Shown piece by piece: positions 1 through 7,745 of a stretch of DNA of 64,000 nucleotides (positions within the stretch are counted from its first letter, which is position 1; each line of letters starts with the position of its first letter). A program made the translations under genes and the position numbers. Below the pieces are notes generated by a model. That model searched no databases, was not told the DNA's origin, and saw nothing but the letters and a program-made list of their open reading frames with translations. Origin of the DNA: Enhygromyxa salina (GTDB taxonomy: Bacteria; Myxococcota_A; Polyangia; Nannocystales; Nannocystaceae). The stretch spans positions 1-64,000 of the forward strand of contig NZ_PVNL01000077.1 of the NCBI RefSeq assembly GCF_002994635.1. Reading direction: 5' to 3'.

Positions 1-157
1 GCCGGCTCGCGGGTGCGGTTGGAACCATCGACGGCAGATCCGACAGGGGCGCGTGCGGGGCATCGCCCGCAAGCGTCACTGCGATCGGGATGGACCGCCC
101 AGTAATGGGCGGGGGCCAACGGCCACGAGGGCTTTTCCTCGGCTCAGGCTGCTCTTG

Positions 158-202
158 GGTGGGTCACTTCTGACGAGCAGAGGTGGGTCATTTTTGACGA
201 GC
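158..202 (+). repeat. Two tandem 21-bp repeats, IS21-type end-like
   Basis: Two copies of a 21-bp unit of the form GGTGGGTCAyTTyTGACGAGC lie at 158-178 and 182-202, in phase at 24 bp with 19 of 21 bases identical. IS21-family (istA/istB) elements characteristically carry several such GGGTCA...TTTT repeats inside their ends, so this looks like an IS end. No transposase is visible here. Frame 1 is open from base 1 to a TAA at 103-105 and could be the tail of an element gene, but it is too short to identify. The family assignment is inference from the repeat style. Confidence 0.6.
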
Positions 203-443
203 GGCGAAGTGTCGTGCGCTGTGCGATCTTGCCGATCAGTGTAACTACGGCGGGTACCATGACTGGGGGAATTGCTGGGTTCAGTGCTGGTCAAACCTCG
301 ACATCGACGCGTCTCAAGGATGTTTCGCAGAGGCGGTGAACCTAAAGGGGTGCATTGTCGACCGACTTCGCGAAGAATGTAAGCGTGTCGGCTCGGCGTG
401 TCGCGCCGAGAACACGGCATGGAAGGAGTGTGTGAGCTGGTGA
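198..443 (+). pseudogene. Truncated Cys-rich protein, start lost
   Basis: This frame encodes 81 codons ending ...AWKECVSW and a TGA at 441-443. It contains ten Cys residues spread over the whole length, plus many Trp, Gly and charged residues, as in the small secreted Cys-rich or lipoprotein tails common in myxobacteria. There is no ATG in frame. The frame is closed upstream by a TGA at 195-197, which lies inside the second copy of the IS21-like repeat. The coding signal therefore begins exactly where the repeat ends, as if an insertion had removed the 5' part (signal peptide and start). Function is unknown. An alternative is a genuine small gene using a rare start, which I think less likely. 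Confidence 0.5.
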
Positions 444-459
444 CGGGGGCGGACGTCGA

Positions 460-831
460 TCAAGCGTCGCGGGGCAGCTCGCAGCGGGCGCTCGCGTCGG
501 CGAGCGTGAGGCTCAGCAGCGCTGTGAATGCGGCGATCCCCTCGCGCTCGGCCTCGAGCGCGAGCGAGGCCTGCTGCGCGGCCGCGATTCGCTCGCCGAG
601 CTGCGCGTCCACGGCTTGCAGCTCACGCTCGATGTCCAGCTCGGCCGTCGAGAAAGCCGTGGTCAAGCCGTCCCCGGCGAGCAGCTCGTAGGCGTCGCGG
701 ATCCGACGAAACCCCACGGGATCAGCGTGCGGTGAGTGCTGGTGGAGCAGCCCAAAGTAGGCGCGCTTGATCACCGCACGATCCATCGTCGGTGTGATGC
801 CAAGCACGCGAAAGGGATCACTGGACGCCAT
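460..831 (-). CDS. Degenerate J-domain protein
   Basis: The product is about 123 residues. Its N-terminal ~55 residues follow a J-domain: DPFRVLGI, then KRAYFGLLHQ, then GFRRIRDAYELL. The invariant HPD tripeptide that stimulates Hsp70 ATPase is absent; the loop reads HSPHADP. The C-terminal half is a helical Ala/Glu-rich segment. The ATG at 831 overlaps the TGA of the upstream gene (TGATG), so it is probably translationally coupled; alternative GTG and TTG starts lie 3 and 6 nt further upstream. As the last gene of the GrpE-like/Hsp70 operon it is presumably a dedicated or regulatory partner of that Hsp70. Without HPD it may bind rather than activate, which is inference. Confidence 0.8.
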   Translation of the reverse strand: MASSDPFRVLGITPTMDRAVIKRAYFGLLHQHSPHADPVGFRRIRDAYELLAGDGLTTAFSTAELDIERELQAVDAQLGERIAAAQQASLALEAEREGIAAFTALLSLTLADASARCELPRDA

Positions 832-3041
832 CACCAACCATCCTCGTCGAACAGCGTGCGCTGCTTGGCCGGTTTCTCGTTCGCCTCGCGGGGCTCGACT
901 CGAGCCGCCTTCTTCGATTTCTTCTTCGTCGTGCGCGGCGCGCTGTTCTCGGCCTTCTTCGACGGCTTCTTCTTCGACGTTCGCGGCTCCTCGGGCGAGG
1001 CTGCCGCTTTCTTTGTGGAGGGCTTCTTCGTGGAGGGCTTCTTCGTGGAGGGCTTCTTCGTGGAGGCTTTCTTCTTGGCGGTGGCCTTCTTCTTGGCGGT
1101 GGCCTTCTTCTTGGCGATGGCTTTCTTCTTCGGCTGCCGCCGCCGCACGCCAGCGAGGCGCTCCGCCTCCCGCAGAAGCCGAGGGTCGACGCCGTCGGCC
1201 TCACCGGTCCGCTCCACCGCGGCGACCAACGCCCGCGCGACCGGCTTGGTCGTGGGCGGATCGATTCCTACATCGAGGAGCCGCGCGAGCGCCCGCGCGA
1301 GCGCGGCCGGCTCCCCCCCAAACCGGTCCAGCAGCGGAGCCAGCGCGAGCAGCTCGAGATCCCGCCGATCATGGTCGGACGACGCGATGATCGCCCGGAC
1401 CAGCTGGTCGGCGGTCGGCGCCGCGTCAAGGTACATGCGCATGAACTCCACGCCGCGGTCCCGCACGTTGTCGCGGTGCAGCAACTCGATGAGCAGGTCG
1501 ATGTCGTGGGGCAGCAGCTGCGCGGCGTGGCGCTCGATGAACGCCAGCTGCGTGGGCCCGAGCGGCTCGGAGTCGTCAACCAGGAAGCGCATGTCCCCGA
1601 ACTCGGCCGGAACCGGCATGTTCTTTGGCATCATGCGCAACATCCCAAGCATATCGTTCAGCTCGAGCGCTGCCTCGAGATCGTCGACGGTTGGATCGAT
1701 CGACGCGAGCGCGCGCTCGAGACCGCGGATCATGTCCTTGACCTTGGGCTGCTTGGATCCCACCGGTCGGCGGACCTGCTCGTGCTCACGCAAAGCGTCG
1801 AGCGCCAGGCGTGCCAGTGGCCGGCGGGCGTCGCCCTCCACGAGCTCGAGCGCCTGCTCGACGAACAGCAGCTGGTCTTTCCACGCCAACCAGCTGACCC
1901 GGCTGCACAGGTGCTGGATGGCCATCCGGTCCTGTAGGTTGGACGCGTCGAGGGTGGCGAGCGGTCGCGCGAGCGCGCCCGACCGGACCAGCTCCGCGCC
2001 GAAGCTTCGCAGCCAGTTGGGCGCCGCGTCGCCTTTTTGGGCGGTGCGGAGCCACCACGAGAGCGTCCACTCCCACACCCGCGTGGCTTGGGGATCGAGG
2101 CGCAGCAGCCGACGCCCCAGGCCGAGCGTGGCTTCGGAGTCGACGCCGGGCGAGCGCGGCGGTGGCGGGTAGGCCTCGAGCGCGCTGCAGACCAGGGGGC
2201 GCAGGGCGGGGGCTCGATAGGCGCTCTCGAGCAAACCGGCCAGCTCGGGAGGCGGCTGCGGAGTCGCAGACAGCTGACGCGCGAGCCGAATGGCCTGGGG
2301 CACGAGCGCTCGATCGACGCTCGGATCCAGGACCCGCGCGAGCAACGTGAGCGCGCGAGGGGTCGCCGAGCTGCGCCGATCACTGGCGCCGCGCAGCGCC
2401 AGCCGCCACCCGAGCTGGGCCGTGAGCGCCAGCAGCGGTCGCCGCTGCGCGGGCTCGAGCCGCATGATCTGACGCTCGATCGCCTCGAGCCGATCGAGGT
2501 CGTCAGCCCCAGCCAACAGCGCCAGCTCCAGGCCCGCGGGGTCAGTTGGGATCGGCGCGCCAGCGGAGGGCTTGGCGCTGGCCGGGACACGCACGCGCAC
2601 CAGCTCGCTCACCACCTCGGCGGGCGGCTCGCCACGATGGTCCAGATAGGCACGGCACCACGGCACCAGGCCCGGCGCGCGCGCGGCTAGACCAGGGCCG
2701 AAGCTGGCCAACAAGCGCTCGCTCGATTCCCACTGGCGGGCCCGCAGCGCGCGGGCCAACAACAGCCAGCTGCACGCGTGAACCCGGGCTTGGTCGTCGC
2801 TGGTGAGCAGCGCGGGATTGGCTGCGATCGGCCGCACGAACGCGAGCACCCGGGCGTCGTCGCGCTGCGCGTAGCTGTGCTCGATGTCGGCCGCGATCAG
2901 CTCGAACGTGGGCCCGGGCTGACCCGGCGGCAGGTTGGCGGTGAGCAGGCTCAGGGCGTCGCCACGCCGCTGGGCCTTGTCGACGTCCCGGACCGCCCGC
3001 TTGTCTTGCTTGCGTTGCCGCCGATCCTTGCGCCTTGCCAC
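831..3041 (-). CDS. Large helical protein with Lys-rich histone-like tail
   Basis: The product is about 736 residues using a GTG at 3041 that shares its G with the TAG of the Hsp70 gene (TAGTG). The N-terminus is basic (MARRKDRRQRKQDKR). The middle ~550 residues are Leu/Ala/Arg-rich helical sequence without a family I recognise. The last ~105 residues are a Lys/Ala/Pro/Ser/Thr tail made of repeats such as ATAKKK and PSTKK, resembling histone H1 or AlgP-like tails, and ending in RTLFDEDGW. The DNA of the tail (about 1008-1135) consists of 15-18 bp tandem repeats, so the repeat number may vary between strains. It sits between the Hsp70 and the J-protein and may be a client, scaffold or nucleic-acid-binding partner. 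Function is unknown. Confidence 0.85.
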   Translation of the reverse strand: MARRKDRRQRKQDKRAVRDVDKAQRRGDALSLLTANLPPGQPGPTFELIAADIEHSYAQRDDARVLAFVRPIAANPALLTSDDQARVHACSWLLLARALRARQWESSERLLASFGPGLAARAPGLVPWCRAYLDHRGEPPAEVVSELVRVRVPASAKPSAGAPIPTDPAGLELALLAGADDLDRLEAIERQIMRLEPAQRRPLLALTAQLGWRLALRGASDRRSSATPRALTLLARVLDPSVDRALVPQAIRLARQLSATPQPPPELAGLLESAYRAPALRPLVCSALEAYPPPPRSPGVDSEATLGLGRRLLRLDPQATRVWEWTLSWWLRTAQKGDAAPNWLRSFGAELVRSGALARPLATLDASNLQDRMAIQHLCSRVSWLAWKDQLLFVEQALELVEGDARRPLARLALDALREHEQVRRPVGSKQPKVKDMIRGLERALASIDPTVDDLEAALELNDMLGMLRMMPKNMPVPAEFGDMRFLVDDSEPLGPTQLAFIERHAAQLLPHDIDLLIELLHRDNVRDRGVEFMRMYLDAAPTADQLVRAIIASSDHDRRDLELLALAPLLDRFGGEPAALARALARLLDVGIDPPTTKPVARALVAAVERTGEADGVDPRLLREAERLAGVRRRQPKKKAIAKKKATAKKKATAKKKASTKKPSTKKPSTKKPSTKKAAASPEEPRTSKKKPSKKAENSAPRTTKKKSKKAARVEPREANEKPAKQRTLFDEDGW

Positions 3042-4756
3042 TACCCGTCTCCGGCCTCTTGCTCGAGGAACAGATCCAGCATCTCGTCTTCGATGTCGCC
3101 CCGCTGCTCGGGCGCGGCCGCCCCCCACGCTTGAATCAGCCGCGTCAGCTGGTCACCCGTCCGCGGCTCGGCGGTCTCGAGCAGGCGCTTGGCTCGGCGG
3201 ATCAGCGCGCTGTCAGTCCCGATCCGGCGCAGGTCCACGCCAGCGGGATCCGCCGCGGGAGCGGCCTCGCGCGTGGTCGCGTCCGGCAGGCGCAGGCTCA
3301 CTGTCTTTTGCTTGTCCTCGGCGCCGGCCTGCGTGGCCGTGACTTTGACGATCCCGTCGAGGTCATACGCGAACCGAAACCGGACCGGGGTGCCGCGGGG
3401 CGCGGGCTCGAGCTCGAGATGAAACGATCCGATCTCCAGGTTCTCCGAGCAGCGCGGGGACTCGCCCTGAAACACGTCGACCTGGACCTGATCCTGGTCA
3501 TCGACCATCGTGTACAGCTCCTCGGTCCGATCGGCGGGCAGGGCGGTGTTGCGGTGGAGCACGGCCGCGAAGGTGTCGGGGTCGTCGGCCAGGTAGGGGT
3601 CGTCGTCTTCCCCAATGGCGCGCAGGCCCAGGGTGTGGGCGGCGACATCGACCAGGATCCGATCGCAGCTGACACCCAAGAGCATGCCGCATTGGATCGC
3701 CGCGCCCAGCCCGACCGCCAGGTCGACGTCGATCTCTTCGTGGATGTCGATCTCGAACGCCTCGGCGAGCAGGGTCCTGACCAGCGGGATCCGAGTCGAG
3801 CCGCCGACCAGGCAGATCCGTGCGATCTGCTCGTCGGGACCGAGCTTGGCGTCGGCGATCGCCCGCCGGGCCAGCTCGATCGTCGTGCGCAGCATCGCGA
3901 GGATCGCGGCCTCGAACGCGTGGCGCGTGACCGTGAGCTGCAGGTGGACCGGCTGCGAGGCGGCGCGGGCGATGAACTCTTCGTGAACCTCGACCTCGAC
4001 CTTGCTCGACAGCGCGATCTTGGCGGCCTCGGCCGCGCTGCGCAGCCGGGCCTTGGCGCTGGCGTCGAGCTCGAGCCCGCGCGCCGTCCCCAGCTCGTCG
4101 ACGAACATGCGGACCAGCGCCTCGTCGAAGTCGTCGCCCCCGAGGCTGGTGTTGCCGGTCGTCGATCGGACCTCCCGGACGTCGCCGAACACCTCGAGCA
4201 CCGACACATCGAAGGTCCCGCCGCCGAGATCGTAGACCAGCAGCAGCTCGGGGCCGCTGGCCTCGCTCGCGCGCACGTGGTCGTAGACCAGCGAGGCCGC
4301 GGTCGGCTCGTTGAGCAGGCGCAGCACCTGCAGGCCCGCGCGCTCGCCCGCGGCCAGGGTCGCCCGCCGCTGCGCGTCGTTGAAGTAGGCGGGCACGGTG
4401 ATGACCACGTCGCGCACGTGCTCGCCGGTCTGGGCCTGGGCTGCGGCGGCCAGCGAGCGGAGGATCTCGGCGGAGATCTGCTCGGGCAGCAACGACCGAC
4501 CCGCGACCTCGACCGGCTCGGACTGGCCCATGCGCCGCTTGATCGAGCGCACCACTCGATCAGGATGGAGCAGCGCCAGGTTCCGGGCCTCGCGGCCCAC
4601 GAGCACGCGATCATCTTCGGTGTACATGACCACCGAGGGCACGATCGCGCTGCCGTCGACCGGCAGCGCCTGCGGTACGCCGCCGTGCAGCCGGGCGATG
4701 ACCGAGTTGGTGGTCCCCAGATCGATCCCAAACACAGCGCGGTCTTGGCTGGTCAC
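3041..4756 (-). CDS. Hsp70 (DnaK-like) chaperone, shortened C-terminus
   Basis: The protein has 571 residues. The actin-type ATPase domain is intact: phosphate loop 1 GIDLGTTNS near residue 10, the AYFNDAQR and LLNEPTAA segments, phosphate loop 2 DLGGGTFDVS, and the adenosine motif GGSTRIP. A substrate-binding beta domain follows, with the ENLEIGSF and ATQAG segments. The helical lid is short compared with DnaK (~640 residues), and there is no EEVD-like end. It therefore looks like a specialised paralogue rather than the housekeeping DnaK. It overlaps the GrpE-like gene by ATGA, and its TAG overlaps the next GTG. Gene order GrpE-like, Hsp70, unknown, J-like suggests a self-contained chaperone unit. 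Confidence 0.93.
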   Translation of the reverse strand: MTSQDRAVFGIDLGTTNSVIARLHGGVPQALPVDGSAIVPSVVMYTEDDRVLVGREARNLALLHPDRVVRSIKRRMGQSEPVEVAGRSLLPEQISAEILRSLAAAAQAQTGEHVRDVVITVPAYFNDAQRRATLAAGERAGLQVLRLLNEPTAASLVYDHVRASEASGPELLLVYDLGGGTFDVSVLEVFGDVREVRSTTGNTSLGGDDFDEALVRMFVDELGTARGLELDASAKARLRSAAEAAKIALSSKVEVEVHEEFIARAASQPVHLQLTVTRHAFEAAILAMLRTTIELARRAIADAKLGPDEQIARICLVGGSTRIPLVRTLLAEAFEIDIHEEIDVDLAVGLGAAIQCGMLLGVSCDRILVDVAAHTLGLRAIGEDDDPYLADDPDTFAAVLHRNTALPADRTEELYTMVDDQDQVQVDVFQGESPRCSENLEIGSFHLELEPAPRGTPVRFRFAYDLDGIVKVTATQAGAEDKQKTVSLRLPDATTREAAPAADPAGVDLRRIGTDSALIRRAKRLLETAEPRTGDQLTRLIQAWGAAAPEQRGDIEDEMLDLFLEQEAGDG

Positions 4757-5292
4757 GGCGCCCTCCTGTTCACGATGACTTCTCCCTCGCGGATCAATTC
4801 GTCACCTCGAGTCGCGGCCGAGCGCACCACCCGGGTCACGACCCCGTCGGCCAGCGCAGGATCGTCTTCGGTGCCCACGATGCGAAAGCGCTGGCCTTGC
4901 GGCGGCGCGCCCGTGTCGGCGTGGCGCCGGAGCCCCCGAGCTGCGATGAAGCGCTCGAGTCGCAGCGAGATGCCGGCGAGTCCGTCGGCGACCGCCGCTT
5001 GATCGGCACCGAGTGAGCGCCGCGCGTCGTCGAGCCGATCGAGGGCGTCGAGGACCTCGTCGAGGGTCTCGGTTGGCGCCTGCGTGGGCGCAGTGAGACG
5101 CTCGAGCACCGCGCGGTGATTGGCGCCGACGAGCTCGGTGATCTCGTCGAGGCGCAGCGAGATCTTGGCCTGGGCCCGCGCGATCATCTTGAGGCGGACC
5201 TCGAGCTCCGCGTCCAGCTCTGATCCTGAAGTAGCCTCCGAATCGCCAGCTTGGGGCGCCGGACCGAGCCAGGCGCGAATGCGATCGAGCAT
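4753..5292 (-). CDS. GrpE-like nucleotide exchange factor
   Basis: The start is the ATG at 5292 (MLDRIRAWLGP), giving ~179 residues. A longer frame runs upstream to 5400 but goes through the dispersed hairpin element and looks non-coding. The middle is a long heptad-like helix (residues ~25-120). The C-terminus (GVVTRVVRS, RGDELIREGEVIV) matches the small beta-wing domain of GrpE, which ends in a similar strand pattern. GrpE exchanges nucleotide on Hsp70. Immediate overlap (ATGA) with the Hsp70 gene supports that role. Similarity is by pattern only and the helix is divergent, so 'GrpE-like' is a moderate-confidence call. Confidence 0.75.
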   Translation of the reverse strand: MLDRIRAWLGPAPQAGDSEATSGSELDAELEVRLKMIARAQAKISLRLDEITELVGANHRAVLERLTAPTQAPTETLDEVLDALDRLDDARRSLGADQAAVADGLAGISLRLERFIAARGLRRHADTGAPPQGQRFRIVGTEDDPALADGVVTRVVRSAATRGDELIREGEVIVNRRAP

Positions 5293-5340
5293 CCGCTCGC
5301 AGGTAACATGGCGCTCACGCACTGGCAACGGCAGCGGACT

Positions 5341-5417
5341 GTTCTCGGCTTGGGCCAGGCCTCTGGCCCACTTGCAGGCGCCATTCGTAGACTGGCTCAC
5401 CGTGGGCAGCGGACTGT
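5341..5417 (+). repeat. Dispersed hairpin element, copy A
   Basis: This intergenic segment matches 56365-56440 (minus strand) over ~76 nt. An 8-bp perfect stem, TGGGCCAG with CTGGCCCA around a GCCT loop, occupies 5351-5370. It is followed by the blocks CTTGCAGGCGCCAT and TCACCGTGGGCAGCG, both identical in the other copy. In the other copy two stem positions differ, but both partners changed together, so pairing is kept. A 13-bp direct repeat GGCAGCGGACTGT (5330-5342 and 5405-5417) brackets the element. It points towards the plus-strand gene at 5486. It could be an RNA leader structure or a small mobile palindromic repeat. Confidence 0.7.
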
Positions 5418-5471
5418 GTCCACGCTGGTGGCGAACTTGGCGATCTCAGCGCCGGCTCGCGACGCGCCAGG

Positions 5472-5477
5472 TATATT
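5472..5477 (+). promoter_or_regulatory. -10 box (TATATT), leaderless-type
   Basis: TATATT ends 8 nt before the ATG at 5486, so transcription would begin at or next to the start codon. No good -35 at the usual spacing is visible. Confidence 0.4.
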
Positions 5478-5485
5478 GCGCGAGC

Positions 5486-5863
5486 ATGAGCGATCTGCAG
5501 GTGCGACCGGAGCCAGAAGACTCGCGCGTGCGATCGCGTCGGCGTGTTCGCACGCTGCAGGATCTGCTGGTGTTTCAGATCAAGCTGTTGCTGGAGGGCT
5601 TCAAGGATCTCGTGCTCGGACCGCTGAGCCTCGGCGCGGCCGTGCTCGACTTTCTGCTCGCCAAGAAGGCGCCCGATCGCTACCTCGACGGGGTCATGCG
5701 AATCGGTCGGCGCTACGAAGACGCGCTCGATCTCTACGGGGCACTCGACGCTCTGGACGATCCGGCTGGGTCAGGTGAGCGCGGGGCTGAGTTGAGGAGC
5801 CCGGACTCGCTGGCACCGCCCCCTCAGATCTCATCGATCGGGCCCGACCCGCGCGGTGGGTAG
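5486..5863 (+). CDS. Small membrane-associated hypothetical protein
   Basis: The product is 125 residues starting MSDLQVRPEPED. An Arg-rich segment (RVRSRRRVRTLQD, residues ~12-25) is followed by a hydrophobic/amphipathic stretch (LLVFQIKLLLEG to LSLGAAVLDFLLA, residues ~26-62), then a conserved-looking YLDGVMRIGRRYEDALDLYG segment and a disordered Pro/Ser tail. I do not recognise the family. The basic-then-hydrophobic arrangement suggests an inner-membrane-associated protein. There is no Shine-Dalgarno; a TATATT lies 8 nt upstream. It is divergent from the chaperone operon, with the hairpin element between them. Confidence 0.7.
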   Translation: MSDLQVRPEPEDSRVRSRRRVRTLQDLLVFQIKLLLEGFKDLVLGPLSLGAAVLDFLLAKKAPDRYLDGVMRIGRRYEDALDLYGALDALDDPAGSGERGAELRSPDSLAPPPQISSIGPDPRGG

Positions 5864-6037
5864 CGCGGCTTCCGTGCGCGGCGGACAAGCGGTCACCAAG
5901 CGTGCCAACCGCGTATCTCCAGATCTCGGCCGCTAGCTTGGCTCAATCGCCAGGCTGGATCAGTCGACCGCGCGATTGTGAGCGCTGACGCTCAACGCTC
6001 TCGATGTCGGCCATCGCTGATAGACTGCGGCCGAGAT

Positions 6038-7675
6038 ATGCGGGCCACCTTCGACGCACTCCGACATACCCTGTTGTTCCTCGCGCTGATCTTGCTCGCC
6101 GGCTGTGCGGGCAAGAAGGAAAAGATCCTCGTGTTGGTCGCCGACAACCACGCGACGATCAACCTGTTCGGCTTCGAGGAGAGCGAGCTCCACCACATCC
6201 ACAACACCGTCGAGCTGCATCGCAACGTGTTCTTGGTCCGCTACGACCCGGAGACCCCCGACAAGCTCAAGTGGGTCAACTGTCCGGTCGCGGCGACCTA
6301 CTCGTACCGCCAGGCCAACGGTCGGCGAGTCGAGAGCATGTTCGTGCGCTCGTTCCAGGAGCTGCAGGCCAAGGTCCCGGTCAACTACGCGCGCTTCGCT
6401 GGTCAGATCAAGAACGGCAAGTCGCTCGAATTCCACTACGTGACGATCGGCTCGTACGAGCTCATCGGTGAGTTCAAGATCCCCAAGAACGACCCTGACT
6501 GCGAGGGCGCGACCCACTACGTGGTCACGCTCAGCGTCGGCGCGTTCAACTTCAGCGAGGAGAAGGCGATCGAGGGCGGGATCGAGGTCGCCGAGAAGAC
6601 CACCGGGATCGGGGTCGGGGCCTCGGCTGGGCGCGGCGCGGGTGAGATGACGAAGATGGGCGACCTCGACTCGTGCATGGACGATCAGGCCGCGCTCAAC
6701 GACTGCTTCACGCCGCTGCAGGTCCTGATGATGCCGCTCGCGGCCCGCCACTGGGAGGGCAGCGGTGCGGTCGATCCAGCGCCCGTGCGGACGGCCGACA
6801 CCAGCGGCAGCGGCAGCGGTCCGAGCCGTCAGGTCAACACCGATCTCGCGCTCCACGTCGACGAGGCCAAGTGGCGACCGGGCTCGTTCATGGCCATGGC
6901 CCTCGAGCGGCTGCTGCTCATGGCCACCCGCGTCGACAACACCACCGACTTCGGCTTTGACGACAAGGGCAGCACGGTCGCCGCCGGGTTCTTGCGGCCC
7001 GAGCACCCCCAGCAGTTCACCCGCGTGTTCGAGGCCGGCAAGACCTACGCGGTGATCGGCGCGGGCTCGACCGAGGCCAACATCGACATCGTGATCAAGG
7101 ATCCAGGCGGCAACGTGATCGCCGCCGACACCGAGGCCGACGGCACCCCCGCGGTGACCTTCACGGCGCCGACCGAGGGCAACTACAAGATCGAGCTCTC
7201 GGTCGTGAATCAGGCCGAGGAGTTTGGCGCGATCGTGATCATGCAAGACGGCGGCCTGCCGATTCCCGCCGAGACCCTCCAGATGGTGTTTCAGCGCCTG
7301 CTCGACTCGGGGGCGTTCGCCTCGGGCAAGGTCCAGGAACTCGGGTTCCAAAACGGCTTGGTGTTCCACGAGGACGACTGGGCCCTGCAGGGCACCGTCC
7401 TGTATCCTGGCGAGGCGATCCGTCAGACGGGCATCACGCTCGGCGGCAACTCGGCGGTGTTCGCCGCGGTGTCGCATGAGGAGTCGTTCAACATCGACCT
7501 CGAGGTCATCAACGCCAACACTGGCGAGACCGCGGTCGACCACGAGCCGGACAGCAACCCGATCGTGATCGTGGACTCACCCGACCCGAACACGAGCTAC
7601 GACCTTCGGGTGATCTACGGGCAGGGTGACTCGGCGACCCTGGCGACCTCGCTGATCCTGATCGTTTCGGACTAA
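6038..7675 (+). CDS. Lipoprotein with two PPC-like beta domains
   Basis: The start at ATG 6038 gives MRATFDALRH, a hydrophobic core and the lipobox LLAGC (Cys23), so the 545-residue protein is exported and lipidated. Longer in-frame starts upstream would spoil the signal peptide. The first ~260 residues form a domain of unknown family (ADNHATINLFGF, HRNVFLVRYDPETPD). A Gly/Ser linker follows at ~265. Two beta domains then resemble pre-peptidase C-terminal (PPC-like) folds (FEAGKTYAVIGAG ... GNYKIELSV, and YPGEAIRQTGI ... SYDLRVIYG). It stands alone and is convergent with the protease-barrel gene 70 bp away. Function is unknown; likely a cell-surface or periplasmic protein. Confidence 0.85.
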   Translation: MRATFDALRHTLLFLALILLAGCAGKKEKILVLVADNHATINLFGFEESELHHIHNTVELHRNVFLVRYDPETPDKLKWVNCPVAATYSYRQANGRRVESMFVRSFQELQAKVPVNYARFAGQIKNGKSLEFHYVTIGSYELIGEFKIPKNDPDCEGATHYVVTLSVGAFNFSEEKAIEGGIEVAEKTTGIGVGASAGRGAGEMTKMGDLDSCMDDQAALNDCFTPLQVLMMPLAARHWEGSGAVDPAPVRTADTSGSGSGPSRQVNTDLALHVDEAKWRPGSFMAMALERLLLMATRVDNTTDFGFDDKGSTVAAGFLRPEHPQQFTRVFEAGKTYAVIGAGSTEANIDIVIKDPGGNVIAADTEADGTPAVTFTAPTEGNYKIELSVVNQAEEFGAIVIMQDGGLPIPAETLQMVFQRLLDSGAFASGKVQELGFQNGLVFHEDDWALQGTVLYPGEAIRQTGITLGGNSAVFAAVSHEESFNIDLEVINANTGETAVDHEPDSNPIVIVDSPDPNTSYDLRVIYGQGDSATLATSLILIVSD

Positions 7676-7745
7676 CCTATTACCAAGCATTCCCGATTTT
7701 ACTGTGTCCATGGGACGCACGACATGGTGAAAGTTTAGCTACGGA

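Noticed and set aside
1020..1135. Tandem 15-18 bp repeats taken as a possible regulatory or CRISPR-like array
   Set aside because: They keep the reading frame of the Lys-rich tail and encode PSTKK and ATAKKK units, so they are coding repeats.
3035..5002. Long plus-strand frame across the chaperone operon
   Set aside because: It is the shadow of the Hsp70 gene. High third-position GC keeps the antisense frame open; no domain or signal is present.
7676..7745. Possible terminator between the convergent genes
   Set aside because: No stem followed by a T run; only an AT-rich stretch.
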